From positions 1-5,868 of the forward strand of contig JAIRZU010000001.1 in NCBI GenBank assembly GCA_031267075.1: 5,868 nucleotides of DNA, in the 5' to 3' direction. Below, one piece after another: positions 5,240 to 5,868 of the stretch. The translations under genes were made by a program, and so were the position numbers. The stretch comes from Holosporales bacterium (GTDB taxonomy: Bacteria > Pseudomonadota > Alphaproteobacteria > RUG11792). Position 1 is the first letter of the stretch. The number at the start of each line of letters is the position of its first letter. The notes under the pieces were generated by a model. That model was not told the DNA's origin, did no database searches, and saw only the letters and a list, made by a program, of their open reading frames with translations.

Positions 5240-5667
5240 GCTGTTTTTCATTATCCACCTGGAAACGACCTACCTCAAGTTCCGGTCCTGTGCCTGCGTC
5301 TGGTGTGGGTTGCTTGCTCTCAGTCTGTACGACCGCACACCATCGATCGAGTCTGCTCTGGGAAGGCTCGTATGTATGCGGCAGTCCGCCGTACTGCCAC
5401 CCAGAATCTCCGCCAGCGTGTACGGCTCGGATGTGCCTGTGAGCGTCCGTGAATAGTTTGCCCAACTTGCCCATCCACTTGATCTTTGCGTGGTACTTCT
5501 GCGCAGCCTGTCAACCCAATCCCCGCCATCGCTATAGCATCTTGGTCCGGATTTGGAGCAAGTCCAAGGCCTCCTGCTCCCATTGCTACGCTGTTCATGC
5601 AGACCACAGCTCCTGCCACCGCCATGTGCATAAGCAGCATGTTACACTTCCTCCACCTTGTTCTCAT
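5187..5667 (-). pseudogene. Small exported protein of unknown function, probably frameshifted
   Basis: Two overlapping minus-strand frames seem to share one gene. The first runs 5667-5320 (115 residues). It opens with a signal peptide (MRTRWRKCN, then MLLMHMAVAGAVV, with an alanine/glycine-rich end near MGAGG) and continues LGLAPNPDQDAIAMAG; it then turns into arginine/tryptophan-rich sequence (RTRWRRFWVAVRR) that looks out of frame. The second frame is open from 5510 to 5190 and reads more like protein (KYHAKIKWMGKLGKLFTD, later PTPDAGTGPELEVG), but has no signal or good start of its own. A one-base shift between 5510 and 5323 would join them. The start may instead be the ATG at 5640, which has GGAGGA 10 bases upstream but loses the basic residues. 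The second frame's end overlaps the protease gene by about 50 bases. I do not recognise it. If the first frame is intact, the coding region is simply 5320-5667. Confidence 0.45.
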
Positions 5668-5701
5668 ACTTTCTTCTAAATGGCGTTGGATTAACTGTTA
5701 T

Positions 5702-5730
5702 ATTGTACTGCTGCGCTACGGTCTCGTCAA
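5702..5730 (-). promoter_or_regulatory. Promoter of the small exported gene, inside the 3' end of rnhB
   Basis: On the minus strand, TTGACG (5725-5730) and TACAAT (5702-5707) are separated by 17 bases. Each hexamer matches the consensus at 5 of 6. The -35 box lies within the last codons of rnhB (Leu-Thr). The predicted start near 5695 gives a leader of about 28 bases to the ATG at 5667 or 55 bases to 5640. The -10 box and its preceding CAG are the same as in the rpsL promoter. Confidence 0.65.
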
Positions 5731-5868
5731 TCTTTTTGAGGCGAGTAAGGCCTGCTGCACAGGGGCGTATGATGTTCTATGATACCTCGAAGGCCCTATC
5801 CTTCCTAGAGCTTCAATATGCTTTTTCGTACCGTACCCGACGTTAGAGTCGAAGCCGTATTCTGGGAG
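5716..5868 (-). CDS. rnhB: Ribonuclease HII, C-terminal part (begins outside the window)
   Basis: Minus-strand translation from the window edge gives 50 codons before the TAG at 5716-5718. It begins LPEYGFDSNVGYGTKKHIEA and ends LLASKRLTRP. The block GYGTKKHIEAL (residues 11-21) followed by GPSRYHRTSYAPV (25-37) is the hallmark C-terminal segment of RNase HII, usually seen as GYGTxxHxxAL...HRxSFxPV. RNase HII nicks the RNA strand of RNA-DNA hybrids and starts removal of single ribonucleotides misincorporated in DNA; its catalytic acids lie upstream, outside the window. The stop is at a normal family length after the HRxSY motif, so this end looks intact. It also contains the promoter of the next minus-strand gene. 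Confidence 0.9.
   Translation of the reverse strand, partial: LPEYGFDSNVGYGTKKHIEALGRIGPSRYHRTSYAPVQQALLASKRLTRP

Noticed and set aside
5240..5260. T run at 5244-5248 after the protease stop as a terminator
   Set aside because: The preceding sequence holds a direct repeat (AGGCTG twice) but no inverted repeat able to form a stem.
5449..5846. Plus-strand frames of 62-98 codons near the right end
   Set aside because: They lie opposite rnhB and the small exported gene, have no convincing ribosome binding site, and give no recognisable protein.
1..5868. tRNA, rRNA, CRISPR array, insertion sequence or transposase
   Set aside because: No cloverleaf-like segment, regularly spaced repeats, terminal inverted repeats or transposase motifs were seen on either strand.

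Overview
The window looks like a chromosomal segment of an alphaproteobacterium with near-balanced base composition. The best guess is the Rickettsiales family Anaplasmataceae, specifically the ~50% GC Anaplasma marginale/centrale/ovis group. This rests on the rpsL-rpsG order, the mixture of small signal-peptide proteins without recognisable homologues, fairly long intergenic gaps, a long poly-G tract, and a stand-alone ABC-2 permease next to a BepA-like protease. The genus is an inference; S12/S7 or RNase HII phylogeny would settle it.

Layout. (1) 1-584, minus strand: the start of the str operon. A near-consensus promoter (550-579) drives rpsL (S12), followed 21 bases later by the first 30 codons of rpsG (S7), which leaves the window. 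(2) 591-1470, minus strand: a secreted coiled-coil, proline-rich, cysteine-containing protein of unknown function. It has a perfect-hexamer promoter (1441-1470), and its 3' side carries a run of 15 G followed by a hairpin terminator. (3) 1387-1693: a divergent intergenic region with a long imperfect dyad, repeated GTTAAC elements and a 15-codon mini-ORF behind a strong ribosome binding site. (4) 1694-2533, plus strand: a second exported, proline-rich, five-cysteine protein of unknown function. (5) 2534-2726: hairpins, including three segments that can pair in two mutually exclusive ways, and a promoter. (6) 2760-5239, plus strand: an ABC-2 type permease and a periplasmic M48 metalloprotease with TPR repeats, separated by 2 bases and so probably co-transcribed and translationally coupled. 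(7) 5187-5868, minus strand: the last 50 codons of rnhB (RNase HII), then a small exported protein that appears frameshifted. Its promoter lies inside the end of rnhB.

How the genes fit together. The ribosomal genes and rnhB are housekeeping flanks. The middle is envelope-oriented: two divergently transcribed exported proteins with the same order of cysteines, an inner-membrane exporter lacking an adjacent ATPase, and a periplasmic chaperone/protease of the type that services outer-membrane assembly. I see no mobile element, CRISPR array, tRNA or rRNA. The most interesting unexplained material is non-coding: the homopolymer tract, the divergent dyad with its mini-ORF, and the switch-like hairpins ahead of the exporter operon.
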